Assembly: GCA_002753565.1 (NCBI GenBank)
Contig: PEAM01000005.1
Coordinates: 1-64,000 of the forward strand
Source: Magnetococcales bacterium
GTDB lineage: Bacteria; Pseudomonadota; Magnetococcia; Magnetococcales; JADFYX01
DNA: 64,000 nt
Direction: 5' to 3'
Shown here: positions 1-8,180 of the stretch, piece after piece
How positions within the stretch are numbered: the first letter of the stretch is position 1
Layout: each line of letters starts with the position of its first letter
Notes under the pieces: generated by a model
Told to the model about the DNA's origin: nothing
The model's database searches: none
What the model saw: the letters and a program-made list of their open reading frames with translations, nothing else
Program-made: the position numbers and the translations under genes

Positions 1-554
1 TGGGGCCAGCTTTGGTTGGCAGGAGTAGTCGCCGGTGCTGGAGAACCGCCACCATTAAACCCTTGGTAATCCTTATGGTCTGGGGTTATGGCAAACTTGA
101 TGGCGTTCTTATCCTCGTCGTTCTGATCCTTCTCCACGTCGATCTTGGCCAGGAACTCGATGCCGTCCAGATCGGCCAGTCCGTGAATGCGGCGGGCGTT
201 GGCCGCCTGGGGCGAGGTGTCCTTCTCTGAGATCCCCCGGGAGGAGTTGAGAATGGCCCGGATGAAGGAACGGCCCATGTTGCCCCATTCGGGTCCTTTC
301 TGACTGAAGAGGCCGATCAGGCTCCAAACCTTGCGCCGGGCGTACTGTCCCTCGGTGATGACGAACTCGCAGTTAAGGTAGATCGCGCCGGTTTCAGATT
401 TTCTGGTGGCGTAGCCGCCGGTCCAGCCCCGGTTGGGATCATCGAAACCGCCGGGCTTGATGGTCATGCGCACCGGGGCAATGGTCCCTTTGGGAATCAG
501 GTCGAAAGAGGTCTGGGAATCGGCGTCGTTGAAGTCGGTCCAATTGGCGTTCAT
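1..554 (-). CDS. Phage single-strand DNA-binding-like protein (3' end outside window)
   Basis: An open frame reads leftward off the window edge: 184 codons are visible and no stop is reached. It starts at ATG 554 behind a good ribosome-binding site (AAAGGAG) that lies inside the end of the upstream ATPase gene. The visible part is a compact beta-rich region followed by a Gly/Pro/Ala-rich, low-complexity stretch (GFNGGGSPAPATT), the usual layout of a phage SSB-like protein with a flexible tail. Its place directly downstream of a Sak4-like ATPase supports a role in phage recombination or replication, where such ATPases act with an SSB. The family assignment is by layout and context only; I did not recognise a diagnostic motif. 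Confidence 0.6.
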   Translation of the reverse strand, partial: MNANWTDFNDADSQTSFDLIPKGTIAPVRMTIKPGGFDDPNRGWTGGYATRKSETGAIYLNCEFVITEGQYARRKVWSLIGLFSQKGPEWGNMGRSFIRAILNSSRGISEKDTSPQAANARRIHGLADLDGIEFLAKIDVEKDQNDEDKNAIKFAITPDHKDYQGFNGGGSPAPATTPANQSWP

Positions 555-561
555 GATGATG

Positions 562-1449
562 CTACTCCTTTGAGGTTGCTTGTGTGGTAGCCGGTTTGCC
601 GGTGGCCGGGGAGGACGGATCGCCAAACACGAGCCTCTCCGCAGCCGGTTTTCCGGGTTGATGAATTTTTTCCATGAGACGGCCCAGGTGGGGTTCCTCC
701 ACCATTTCGAGCCGTCCGCTGCGATCCTTGGACGGGTAGCCCCAGGGGTTGAGAGTTTGGCAGACGAAGGCGCGGTAGGATGGGCCTTCTTCCGGCTTGA
801 TTTCAGCCATGGTGATGACTTGGTCGACGATGCCGGGCAGTTCCAGCCCGGTTTTGGAACCCTCGATCTGAGGCGCGAAGAATCGCCGGTTGAAATCGTC
901 GGTTTTTTCGTCGAGGATGCCGACGAACCAGACGTTTTTGCCTCGGGTGTGCTGCAGATGGGTGATCCAGGCGATCATCTCTTGGCCGTGCAGGCCGTAG
1001 GCGCCGCGCAGATCGGGCTTGCCGGTTTTATCCGAAAACGCCTGGGGCTGCCCTTTGCACCACTGAAAGCAGAGCCGTCCGGCCACCGTAATACTGTCGA
1101 CGAAGATGGTGCGGTATTTGGCCAGCGTGCTGGGATCACCATATTTTTTGGTAACGGCGTCAAAATGGGCTTGGCTGAAAGACTGATCATCCCTCAAGGC
1201 CGGGTTCGGCCCTCCGATGAACACCGCAAAATCACGGCATTCATCCCAGGTGCGGGGGCGGATGGTGTCTCCGGGCCACCCCTCGACGGCGAGATCCCCG
1301 GCCTCCAGGTCGAAGAACAGGGTGGTCTCAGGATTGACCGACCACAGCAGCGAGGTCTTGCCGATGCCGCTGGGGCCCAGGATCACCCCCTTGATGCCAC
1401 GTTGTTCCGCAAGCCGCTGGTCAGCGCTGATGATGGGAAGTCCGCTCAT
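562..1449 (-). CDS. Phage AAA ATPase, Sak4-like (AAA_24 family)
   Basis: A 295-residue P-loop ATPase with Walker A GPSGIGKT at residues 25-32 and a Walker B-like strand IFVDS at about 115-119. Size, motif spacing and the N-terminal start of the ATPase core match the AAA_24/Sak4 group, single-domain RecA-like phage proteins that promote single-strand annealing together with a phage SSB. Its ATG overlaps the TGA of the upstream gene (ATGA), so the two are translationally coupled, and the SSB-like gene follows 7 bases downstream. The C-terminal 35 residues are Pro/Ala/Thr-rich and probably disordered. The ATPase call is secure; the recombination role comes from the family. Confidence 0.85.
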   Translation of the reverse strand: MSGLPIISADQRLAEQRGIKGVILGPSGIGKTSLLWSVNPETTLFFDLEAGDLAVEGWPGDTIRPRTWDECRDFAVFIGGPNPALRDDQSFSQAHFDAVTKKYGDPSTLAKYRTIFVDSITVAGRLCFQWCKGQPQAFSDKTGKPDLRGAYGLHGQEMIAWITHLQHTRGKNVWFVGILDEKTDDFNRRFFAPQIEGSKTGLELPGIVDQVITMAEIKPEEGPSYRAFVCQTLNPWGYPSKDRSGRLEMVEEPHLGRLMEKIHQPGKPAAERLVFGDPSSPATGKPATTQATSKE

Positions 1450-1925
1450 GCCACGGTCTCCTGCTCAATGATGGAGAGCTTGAAAGTGGGCTTTCCAGCC
1501 TTGAGGGTGCGGGCCGCATCGAACGCCTCGCGGATATGCTGGGGCCAGGCGGTAAACTTGCGCTCGGCGACCTTGTAGGTGGTCTCCACGTATTCGGCGG
1601 GGTCCTCGCCGGCGTGGCGGATACGCTCGGCGATCTCACTCAGGCGCTTTTGATCCCAGACCGGGCGTTTGGGCAGATCCGCCACCACCTGCACGTTGCA
1701 ATCGTCGAAGCGGACGGATCCGAAATCCTTTCCGTTTTCTTTGCGCAGCAGGTCAGCACGGTCGGCATAGCGGCGGATGAGGACGCCGTCGAGCAGATCC
1801 TTGATGCTCTTGGCATGCTCAAGGGAAGTATTGGCCTGATCCTGTAGATCGGCCAATGTGACCGGGTCCAGGGTGGCAATTTCGCCAACCGGCATGGTTC
1901 GTAGCTCGCTCAATGTAATAGTCAT
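1446..1925 (-). CDS. Conserved phage protein of unknown function
   Basis: A 159-residue protein starting at ATG 1925 with a clear AGGAG ribosome-binding site. The N-terminal part is helical and Leu/Asp/Gln-rich, followed by a conserved-looking segment with Asp-Pro-Ala-Glu-Tyr and a Trp-Pro pair. I see no nucleotide-binding or metal-binding motif. It overlaps the Sak4-like ATPase gene by four bases and is expressed just ahead of it, so a part in the same replication or recombination step is likely. The family was not recognised; the annotation rests on good coding structure and operon context. Confidence 0.75.
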   Translation of the reverse strand: MTITLSELRTMPVGEIATLDPVTLADLQDQANTSLEHAKSIKDLLDGVLIRRYADRADLLRKENGKDFGSVRFDDCNVQVVADLPKRPVWDQKRLSEIAERIRHAGEDPAEYVETTYKVAERKFTAWPQHIREAFDAARTLKAGKPTFKLSIIEQETVA

Positions 1926-1934
1926 GTTGATCTC

Positions 1935-2069
1935 CTATGGCTTGGTGTTATCGCCGATTGGTTCCAGCCGAAGGCGTAGACCTTCCTGCTGTGGGTGATG
2001 CCGGGGCTGGCGCCGTTTCTTGGAGTGATAACGGTGATGGTATTTCCCGGATGGGTCTTTCATTCCCAT
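1935..2069 (-). CDS. Small basic His/Arg-rich protein, coupled to the sigma-like gene
   Basis: A 44-residue frame starts at ATG 2069, sharing bases with the TGA of the sigma-like gene (TGATG), and stops at TAG 1935, ten bases before the next start. The product is strongly basic, rich in His, Arg, Lys and Gln, as in many small phage DNA- or RNA-binding proteins. It would fill the otherwise empty 143 bases between two tightly packed phage genes, and the stop/start overlap is the usual coupling geometry of this block. There is no homology evidence, so it could still be an untranslated spacer. Confidence 0.45.
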   Translation of the reverse strand: MGMKDPSGKYHHRYHSKKRRQPRHHPQQEGLRLRLEPIGDNTKP

Positions 2070-2716
2070 CAGACCCCGGCATCCGTGTCTGCCTGTTTTC
2101 TAAATACCGGGACGGCAGGAAAAACGTCGGTGTTTGGTACCGTTTTTTTCCTGGCCGACTGCCACATGTGGTTGCGGATCCGGGCAACCCGGTCGTGGAG
2201 AGTGGGACGGGGAATACCGGTTTCAGCGGAAATTTCGGAAATCGTCCGGGTTGCCAGTTGCACGGCCAGATCGGCCATTTCCGGCGGCAGGTTGGCCAGA
2301 GCATGCTCCAGATCAAGACGCAGATCGGCCATCTCATCCCAGGATCCGTTCGGGACAGTCCAGAGGGAGCATTGACCATCGATGCAATCGATCAACTCCG
2401 TCGTACTACCCTCATCTTGGTGGATGAGGGTGTGCAGGGAGGTGATGGATTGGCCGCCGCCTCTTTTTGCCGTTTGGGCTGATTCGACCAATGTGTTGCA
2501 ATGGTTGGTGATGATCTGGAATATGAATCCCTCGACCGGGCTGCGCGCCGGATCGTGGTTGTGCCACCGCCTGTGCAGATCCAACATCAGCTCCTGTTCC
2601 AAATCCTCCAACTCCCAGGATTGGAACAAAGATCCGTTGACCAATCTTCTGGCGTGATAGCGGACGGTTTTTTCGGCTTGGGGGTGAATGCCATCGTATC
2701 GGTTTCGTGACTCCAT
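2069..2716 (-). CDS. RNA polymerase sigma-70-like factor of phage origin
   Basis: A 215-residue protein with the layout of a short sigma-70 family factor. An N-terminal region-2-like helix bundle includes a segment reading WELEDLEQELMLDLHRRW. The C-terminal region-4-like helix-turn-helix at about 160-190 (ISEISAETGIPRPTLHDRV) would read the -35 element. Such proteins occur in phage early regions and may redirect host polymerase to phage promoters. It heads the leftward early operon: ATG 2716 is preceded by about 300 bases without a gene on this strand. The last 25 residues are disordered-looking. The HTH is convincing; true sigma activity, rather than a sigma-derived regulator, is inferred. 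Confidence 0.65.
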   Translation of the reverse strand: MESRNRYDGIHPQAEKTVRYHARRLVNGSLFQSWELEDLEQELMLDLHRRWHNHDPARSPVEGFIFQIITNHCNTLVESAQTAKRGGGQSITSLHTLIHQDEGSTTELIDCIDGQCSLWTVPNGSWDEMADLRLDLEHALANLPPEMADLAVQLATRTISEISAETGIPRPTLHDRVARIRNHMWQSARKKTVPNTDVFPAVPVFRKQADTDAGV

Positions 2717-2943
2717 CGTTTTCGCCTCGTGGTTTGGGTGAGGAGGCGTGCGCCTCGATACCCGCCGCTGGCAACGTGTTGATGGAGCGCCTGATTTATT
2801 TTGCCGTCAGGAATTCCGGTCAGAAGTAAATCAAATAGAAACAGAGTGATACGACAGTTCTGATGGAGGGTTTTTTTTCAGTAAAAAGAATTCGCCCCTA
2901 TCAACATGTTGATGACAGAGCCGGTGGAAGGGATGATAAAGAC

Positions 2944-2967
2944 AAAAAAAACCGGGCTTGCGCCCGG
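2944..2967 (-). terminator. Rho-independent terminator of the LexA-headed operon
   Basis: A GC-rich stem (CCGGGC at 2952-2957 and GCCCGG at 2962-2967, loop of 4) is followed on the minus strand by an unbroken run of eight T (2951-2944). It lies about 48 bases past the stop of the 353-residue gene, so it ends the leftward 7149-3015 transcript before the phage early genes. Confidence 0.9.
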
Positions 2968-3014
2968 CGGGAGGAGTTAAGTGAGGATCTGTTTTTGATG
3001 AGGGGGGCTGGCGG

Positions 3015-4076
3015 TCAGGCGTGTTCGATGGGGAAGCGGATGGAATAGACCCGGTGGCTGGGATCCCACAGGATTGCCTCGTCTTCGATGCCGAAAAATT
3101 CGGACAACTGCTGGTTGAGCCGCTTCTTCCGGGTGCTGATTCGGCTGATCTCCTTTTTGGTTGTCACCTCCACGGTTCCATGTCCATCGGCAAATTCGAC
3201 CAACAGTTTCCATTGCACCGTCGGTTCGGCATTTTTGGAGTTGGTCATGCCCATCTGGGTGAAGTTGTATGTTTTCTCCAGATCCCGGCAGAACACGGTG
3301 ACCTTGTGGTTGTCCGGAAACAGCATCCGGAAATCCGACCATGTAGCATCCGGTGGGGTTGGAAACCGTGGGGATGAGGTATTGTCTTCAGTGACGGGGA
3401 AATTATCGGCGTGAAACTCCTCCACGATCGCCTTGGCATGGGTGGAAACGCTGATTTGGCCCTTTCCGCCATCCACCAGCAGATCACCGAGAGGAATCAG
3501 CCGTCCATGGTGGGCGCGGATCAAATCCCTCATGTGCGCCGAAAGCGTTTTTTCGCTTGAAACAACCAGCATGAAAGGAACTGCACTGGCATGGCAGATC
3601 CGTTGAACAGCCTCGGACCGCTGCATTTCCTGATAGGCGAGGAGCAGAAATACCGGGAACCGTTTTCCGGCAAACGGCACGTACTCGCCGATGTGCCACG
3701 TTTCGACGGTCCCGTCCACAGATGTAAAGCTGAGTTTGATTCCAAGGACCTGGGATACCCAGCCGGCCAGTTTCTGCCGATCGAGGCTGTAGACGATGAT
3801 GTCGTCTGGCAACAATGGAACGTCGTTGCAGTTGCGTTCCTCCTGATCACCACATACCGCAACAATTGAGCCGTCCGGATGTTCCACCACTTCCCTGGGA
3901 CATCCCGACCCGCCGGGAGAAGGACAGGGGTAGCTTCTGGATTTTTTGCCGGTGGATTTCAGAAGGGGCTTGGCCAGATCACATTCATCGCCGAGGCGTT
4001 CCCGCCATTCCGCCATGATGCCGGAGAGACCGGGGATGGTATCAATCGATGACCAGAGTTTCAAAGATGCTGGCAA
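3015..4076 (-). CDS. Uncharacterised protein with a putative four-Cys zinc site
   Basis: A 353-residue protein, last gene of the LexA-headed run. The only in-frame start near the preceding stop is TTG 4076, seven bases after the DUF3800 gene, with a weak ribosome-binding site; ATG 4016 (residue 21) is the next option. Residues C51, C59, C75 and C83 form a CPxPxxxxC...C...C pattern that could bind zinc. The middle (about 110-200) is hydrophobic and alpha/beta-like, ending in a segment typical of a Rossmann-like core. The C-terminal third is beta-rich with a basic KKEISRISTRKKRLNQQ stretch. I do not recognise the family. Context suggests it works with the DUF3800 and 399-residue proteins under LexA control. 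Confidence 0.8.
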   Translation of the reverse strand: MPASLKLWSSIDTIPGLSGIMAEWRERLGDECDLAKPLLKSTGKKSRSYPCPSPGGSGCPREVVEHPDGSIVAVCGDQEERNCNDVPLLPDDIIVYSLDRQKLAGWVSQVLGIKLSFTSVDGTVETWHIGEYVPFAGKRFPVFLLLAYQEMQRSEAVQRICHASAVPFMLVVSSEKTLSAHMRDLIRAHHGRLIPLGDLLVDGGKGQISVSTHAKAIVEEFHADNFPVTEDNTSSPRFPTPPDATWSDFRMLFPDNHKVTVFCRDLEKTYNFTQMGMTNSKNAEPTVQWKLLVEFADGHGTVEVTTKKEISRISTRKKRLNQQLSEFFGIEDEAILWDPSHRVYSIRFPIEHA

Positions 4077-4083
4077 TTCCAGT

Positions 4084-5214
4084 TTATCCCATTTCTTTCA
4101 GAGAGATCTGTAGCGCCTTATTGGTCAATCTCTCTTTGAACCTATCTTCTGCCTCGGCAGCAAGACGTTCTGCTTCATGGAGTCGGTCCATAGGAAAATC
4201 GGGACCATAAAGTCGTTGGATCCAGGAATACCGGATCAATTCTGAAGTTGGTCGTGAAATCCAATAAGGTTCTGCCTTCTCTTCTATCCGCTTTTTTACG
4301 GAATCGATCTCCTTTTGGGAGTCCCGTTGCAAAATCCAGAGCAACACATCAACTGCTTGAAGGGCTGGAACATCCTTTGACGACGGCACACTAAATGTTC
4401 CCAAGCCCCAATCAACCATGACAACCTTTGCGGCAATATCAGCAGATTTTGCCTGAACACCAGAAAACCATGTATGCATTTTTCGCATGGTTTTGTTGAA
4501 CTCCGAACTTTGATCGTGGATGAAAGAAACCGGTTTGGCTTCATGTTTCTCGGCAAAATTGTGGACAGAACCGATCAAACAACTGAATGCTGCCATGTTC
4601 GGCGCTTCAAGTTTTCTATACGATTTTCCAGAACTTCCAAAAGACAAATCATCCATATGTTGCAAGGCGTGGTTGAAAGCATCCCTCACCACCGTTTGGA
4701 GGCGTCGGTCGCTGGTGTGTCTGTCCAGGTAGGTCAGTGCATTTCGGATACAGGCTTTTACCTCATCATGATTGCTTTCAAGATATGCCGGCCAAAACCT
4801 CCGTTTGTTCCTCTGGGTCAATACGTCGTCCATCAAACAGCAGAGGCTATGGCGCAAGAATTCGGAGTTGTACCAAAGCCATCGTGCACCATCATTTTCT
4901 CCAGAATCAAAAATGGCATCCACAAATTTTGTAGTTGCCATATAGGGCTTGTGGATTTTTGTATGGTGAAATATCCAGGTGGTTGATGAGTCCAGCACAT
5001 CAAGAATCTCTGATGCGATTGCAGCAACTTTATCAGGCGGTAGTTCATTTGCGTGGATACGTTCCACACCGAGATCATTACAATGACGTCGGATAACAGG
5101 ACTGACAATCGGGTCGACGTCATCCAGGCTCAACAAGCCGCCTTGATGGTACCATTCAGGATCATTGAAAATTTCTTTGCCAGTATTCCCCGATTCATCG
5201 CCGTAAATATACAT
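4084..5214 (-). CDS. DUF3800 domain protein
   Basis: A 376-residue protein that opens with the DUF3800 signature YGDESGNTG (D6, E7). It keeps the other acidic positions of the family: an HDQSSEF segment at about 225 and PALQAVDVLLW near 290. DUF3800 proteins are thought to have an RNase H-like fold and are common in defence and mobile-element loci; their biochemical activity is mostly unproven. The C-terminal 80 residues are helical and Glu/Lys-rich. It is the third gene of the LexA-headed operon, 7 bases ahead of the putative zinc protein. ATG 5214 is preceded by GAGG. A second, shorter DUF3800 protein lies at 47408. Confidence 0.85.
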   Translation of the reverse strand: MYIYGDESGNTGKEIFNDPEWYHQGGLLSLDDVDPIVSPVIRRHCNDLGVERIHANELPPDKVAAIASEILDVLDSSTTWIFHHTKIHKPYMATTKFVDAIFDSGENDGARWLWYNSEFLRHSLCCLMDDVLTQRNKRRFWPAYLESNHDEVKACIRNALTYLDRHTSDRRLQTVVRDAFNHALQHMDDLSFGSSGKSYRKLEAPNMAAFSCLIGSVHNFAEKHEAKPVSFIHDQSSEFNKTMRKMHTWFSGVQAKSADIAAKVVMVDWGLGTFSVPSSKDVPALQAVDVLLWILQRDSQKEIDSVKKRIEEKAEPYWISRPTSELIRYSWIQRLYGPDFPMDRLHEAERLAAEAEDRFKERLTNKALQISLKEMG

Positions 5215-5269
5215 CCTGGAGCCTCATCATGGATCATTGATTTGGAAAGCTGCGTCAATACAGCAAGGC

Positions 5270-6469
5270 TCAAAGGCCGACCACAATCGCTTCAGGCTCC
5301 GCATCGCCCATCTCCTCCTCCTGTTGATTGGAGAGGATGAACCCACGCCGGGTCATCCACTGTTCCACCAACAGGCTATCGTCGTCACGGGAATACATGG
5401 CTTGGTTGGACGGTCGTATGGTCACCGTGCGGGTTTTCCGGGATTCGCTGAATTTCACCTCGAACTTGGCCATGCTCAGACGCAGCTTGAGATGCAGGGT
5501 ATGATTCCGTTCCTCGAAAGCCCCGAACAGATCCTTGGCCTTGCGAACCTCAGTTTCAGAGTGCTTTCCGCCCCGATGGATGGCCAATTCCCGTAACACG
5601 ATCCAGTTGATCCCCTCCACATCGTCGCAGGCAAGAGAGTCGGCGCCATCAGTCAGCAAAGGTTTCAGGGTGTATTTTTCATCACCCGGAAAATGAACAT
5701 CATTCCCAAAAAGATGCCGCCCGACCTGCAACAGGTACATCTCCCGTTCGCCCTTGGATCCGGCCTTGATACAGAGTTCGTTCAGATTCTTGTCATACAC
5801 CAGAACATCATGACATTCCGGGCGGTAGTAGACGCTCCCCGATTTGCCGTCCTGGATGGATCCTTCCCGTTTGAACGGCATGCCGTGACGGATGACCAGA
5901 TTCACCTTTCGACCCTGTTCGAAGACGAACACCCGGCTGCCACGGCCACGGCGTTTTTCTTCGAACCAGTCATCCATGTCCTTTTCCATGGCCTTCAGCG
6001 TTTTCTCGCCGGGGAGAGCAAACTCACCCTGCCAGTCGTCGTGGCCGCAGTAGTAGAGGAAGGACCGGGCCTTGAAAATGAAGGTGTTGGCATGTTGTCG
6101 TTCCAGAAATTCCCGGTTTGTCAGAAACACTTGAATAGCCACATCCGCCGGGCTGGATTCCGGATCCTGTTCGAGAATTACATTTTGCTCCTTGGCCGCC
6201 TCCAGCAAACGATCCATGCCGTCCTCGGTGGCCATTTCGTGAACCAGATAAAGGGCTTCCAGCAACTCCTGAGGGGCATCCAACTCTCGGTTCATCAATA
6301 CTGTCGCCAACCGTTCATAATCCACAGGTGCGCCACCGTTGCCGGACATGGAAATCTCATGTCGTGCCAGAAAGTCGGCATATGGTGTGAGAAAAGCCAC
6401 CAACCGTTCCGGCTTGATGGTTTTCAGTGTATCCGGTTGAGCAAAGCGGCGTGGATTGAATGTGGCCAT
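5270..6469 (-). CDS. Uncharacterised protein, second gene of the LexA operon
   Basis: A 399-residue soluble protein with a strong ribosome-binding site (GGGGGG) before ATG 6469. It begins 26 bases after lexA, so it should be co-transcribed with it. Residues 1-130 are helical; 130-260 contain a mixed region with YYCGHDDW and YYRPECHDVLVYD; the rest alternates charged helices and strands and ends in an acidic tail. No Walker, nuclease or membrane motif is evident. Position directly behind a LexA-family repressor argues for induction by DNA damage or phage infection. Family not recognised. Confidence 0.8.
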   Translation of the reverse strand: MATFNPRRFAQPDTLKTIKPERLVAFLTPYADFLARHEISMSGNGGAPVDYERLATVLMNRELDAPQELLEALYLVHEMATEDGMDRLLEAAKEQNVILEQDPESSPADVAIQVFLTNREFLERQHANTFIFKARSFLYYCGHDDWQGEFALPGEKTLKAMEKDMDDWFEEKRRGRGSRVFVFEQGRKVNLVIRHGMPFKREGSIQDGKSGSVYYRPECHDVLVYDKNLNELCIKAGSKGEREMYLLQVGRHLFGNDVHFPGDEKYTLKPLLTDGADSLACDDVEGINWIVLRELAIHRGGKHSETEVRKAKDLFGAFEERNHTLHLKLRLSMAKFEVKFSESRKTRTVTIRPSNQAMYSRDDDSLLVEQWMTRRGFILSNQQEEEMGDAEPEAIVVGL

Positions 6470-6495
6470 GCGATATTCCCCCCAAGGAAAATGGA

Positions 6496-7149
6496 TTATT
6501 CAGCAGGATCCAACCTGCGTACAGTCAAAACCTTTCCAACTATTTTCAGTTCATCCTCCGGAGCGATGCGGATTACCGGATAGGCCGGATTGGCCGGTCT
6601 CAATTCGATACGGTCCTCGGAGATGAAAAGCCGTTTGACCGTGGCCTCGTCCTCAATGAGGGCCACGACGATATCGCCGTTTTCCGCCAGAGGTTGCTGA
6701 CGGACGATCAGATAATCCCCCTCATGGATGTCCGCTTCGATCATGCTTTCGCCTTCAACCTCCAAGGCGAAACAGCGCCCCCGAACCAAGTTGGCCTCCA
6801 CCATGATCTCTCCCAACCGGTTTTCTACGGCCCAGATGGGCAATCCGGCTGCAACCCGGCCAACGATGGAGACCGGAACCTTTTCGGATACCGGCGGTGG
6901 CTGCTCGACAATTTCAAGAGAACGGGCCTTGCGGGGTGTGCGCCGGATGTATCCCTTGCTGGTCAGATTCCCGAGCTGTTCATGAACACTGGCCCCTTTG
7001 ATTTTCAGAATGTCCGCCAACTCCTGGACCGTAGGGGGCAGGTCGTTCTCGGCAATAAAGGTTCGGATCGCCTCCAACAGCCGTTCCTGTGATGGTGTCA
7101 ATCCTTCTTTTGGTCCGATGCCCGGCAGTTTTTGATTATCTGGATGCAT
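6496..7149 (-). CDS. lexA: LexA-type SOS repressor
   Basis: A 217-residue LexA-family protein. Residues 18-80 form the winged helix-turn-helix (PPTVQELADIL ... GYIRRTPRKARSLEI). The self-cleavage bond is the Ala-Gly at 101-102 (VAAGLP), and the catalytic dyad is Ser135 (GESMIEADI) and Lys172 (EATVKRLF). It should repress genes with its operator until RecA filaments trigger autocleavage. It heads the leftward operon 7149-3015, whose other three genes are not standard SOS genes, so this may be an element-borne LexA rather than the host master copy. I see no LexA box in the 30 bases between its start and the MITE immediately upstream. Confidence 0.92.
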   Translation of the reverse strand: MHPDNQKLPGIGPKEGLTPSQERLLEAIRTFIAENDLPPTVQELADILKIKGASVHEQLGNLTSKGYIRRTPRKARSLEIVEQPPPVSEKVPVSIVGRVAAGLPIWAVENRLGEIMVEANLVRGRCFALEVEGESMIEADIHEGDYLIVRQQPLAENGDIVVALIEDEATVKRLFISEDRIELRPANPAYPVIRIAPEDELKIVGKVLTVRRLDPAE

Positions 7150-7179
7150 TCATCTTCCCTTGCAAAACTCACTGCTACC

Positions 7180-7397
7180 TAGGGCCTGTTAACGCTAATA
7201 ACTTAACGACGACGGGAGCCATTTTTTCCCAGGACAAGGCATCAGGAGCGAAGTGTACTTGACGTACATGAGCGACAGATAACGCAGTCATGGGTAAAAA
7301 TGGCCCCGTCCCGAAGGGTTTCTGACCAAAAATACCTTGGCCCAATCTCCAATTTTGGTCAGAAACGGCGTTAAGTTGTTAGTGTTAACAGGCCCTA
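7180..7397. mobile_element. MITE-like element with terminal and nested inverted repeats
   Basis: A 218-bp non-coding segment bounded by 29-bp inverted repeats (7180-7208 and 7369-7397) differing at two positions, each ending in TA next to GGGCCTG. This fits a TA target duplication. Inside are a second perfect 13-bp inverted pair (7319-7331 with 7353-7365), a longer imperfect pair (7207-7230 with 7291-7313) and a central GTAC...GTAC hairpin, so the whole element can fold on itself. There is no transposase frame. It lies 31 bases upstream of lexA and must separate or replace part of its promoter. Confidence 0.8.
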
Positions 7398-7533
7398 ATT
7401 TAAATCAGGCAACCAGTATTATACAACTCCAAAAATCGAACTCATTGAAAGTTTTCCGACGTTTTCCTGCCAATTCCGGTATTTGGATGGAAAGGAGATG
7501 AAATTCGAGTCGCTTTTGGAAAAGGAAGATGGC

Positions 7534-7722
7534 ATGTGCAATGGAGTTGATCCCGAACTGTTGACCGCAACCGAACGCCTTGAGGAGGTCGCCGCCATCC
7601 TGGCTGCCGGGTTTCTCAGGTTGCAGTTGAAAAGTGAAAGAAAAACAGGCGCTTCAGAGAATTTTTTCCTGGATAACCCGCCCAACCAATGCCCTCATGT
7701 GTCTGAAACAATTGAAAAATAA
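7534..7722 (+). CDS. Small protein of the serine-recombinase module
   Basis: A 62-residue protein. I chose ATG 7534 because AAAAGGAAG sits at the proper distance; the in-frame ATG 7498 has its purine run abutting the start codon. The segment DPELLTATERLEEVAAILAAGFLRLQLK is an amphipathic helix typical of short proteins that precede DUF2924 and large serine recombinase genes in proteobacterial mobile elements. Its function is unknown; it may be a regulator or accessory subunit. It is 11 bases ahead of the DUF2924 gene with an excellent shared ribosome-binding region. Confidence 0.65.
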   Translation: MCNGVDPELLTATERLEEVAAILAAGFLRLQLKSERKTGASENFFLDNPPNQCPHVSETIEK

Positions 7723-7733
7723 GGAGGTGGACC

Positions 7734-8180
7734 ATGAAGGCAAAAATGGATGTGATCAAACGGGTGGCGGCATTGCCCGACATGCCGACGCCGAAATTGA
7801 AGGAGATGTGGGTGGAGCTTTTCGACGCCGACCCACCGCCCTACGACAAGCGGTTTCTGGTCAAAAGGCTGGCGTACCGGCTTCAGGAGCTGGCCTATGG
7901 CGGGTTGTCGGAACGGACGGAGGAGCGGCTGAAGACCCTGGCAAAGGACGAATCGTTGATCGGTCGGGCACAATCCGCCGGAAACGGCAGACCTGTGGTG
8001 GGCACACGCCTGATCAGGGAATGGAAGGGAATCGATCACTGTGTAACGGTGTTGGCCGATGGCTTTGAATATCAGGGGCGGCCATTCCGAAGTCTGTCGG
8101 CGGTGGCCCGGGCCATCACCGGAACGCGATGGAACGGCTGGACATTTTTTGGCGTCCGCCGCAACGGAGGCGGACAATGA
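7734..8180 (+). CDS. DUF2924 protein of the recombinase module
   Basis: A 148-residue protein starting at ATG 7734 behind a near-perfect ribosome-binding site (AAGGAGGTGG). It has the DUF2924 pattern: an N-terminal helical segment ending PPYDKRFLVKRLAYRLQELAYGG at about 40-62, then GTRLIREWKGIDHCVTVLADGFEYQGRPFRSLSAVARAITG and WNGWTFFG near the C terminus. DUF2924 genes almost always sit just upstream of a large serine recombinase, as here with a four-base overlap, and probably assist DNA binding or directionality, though this is not proven. Confidence 0.88.
   Translation: MKAKMDVIKRVAALPDMPTPKLKEMWVELFDADPPPYDKRFLVKRLAYRLQELAYGGLSERTEERLKTLAKDESLIGRAQSAGNGRPVVGTRLIREWKGIDHCVTVLADGFEYQGRPFRSLSAVARAITGTRWNGWTFFGVRRNGGGQ

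Noticed and set aside
580-1578. 332-codon plus-strand open frame opposite the Sak4-like ATPase
   Set aside because: It is antisense to a well-supported gene with Walker motifs and coupled starts; it has no ribosome-binding site and reflects high GC content.
7180-7397. Partial insertion sequence with a transposase
   Set aside because: No open frame of transposase size exists between the inverted repeats, so it is listed as a MITE-like element only.
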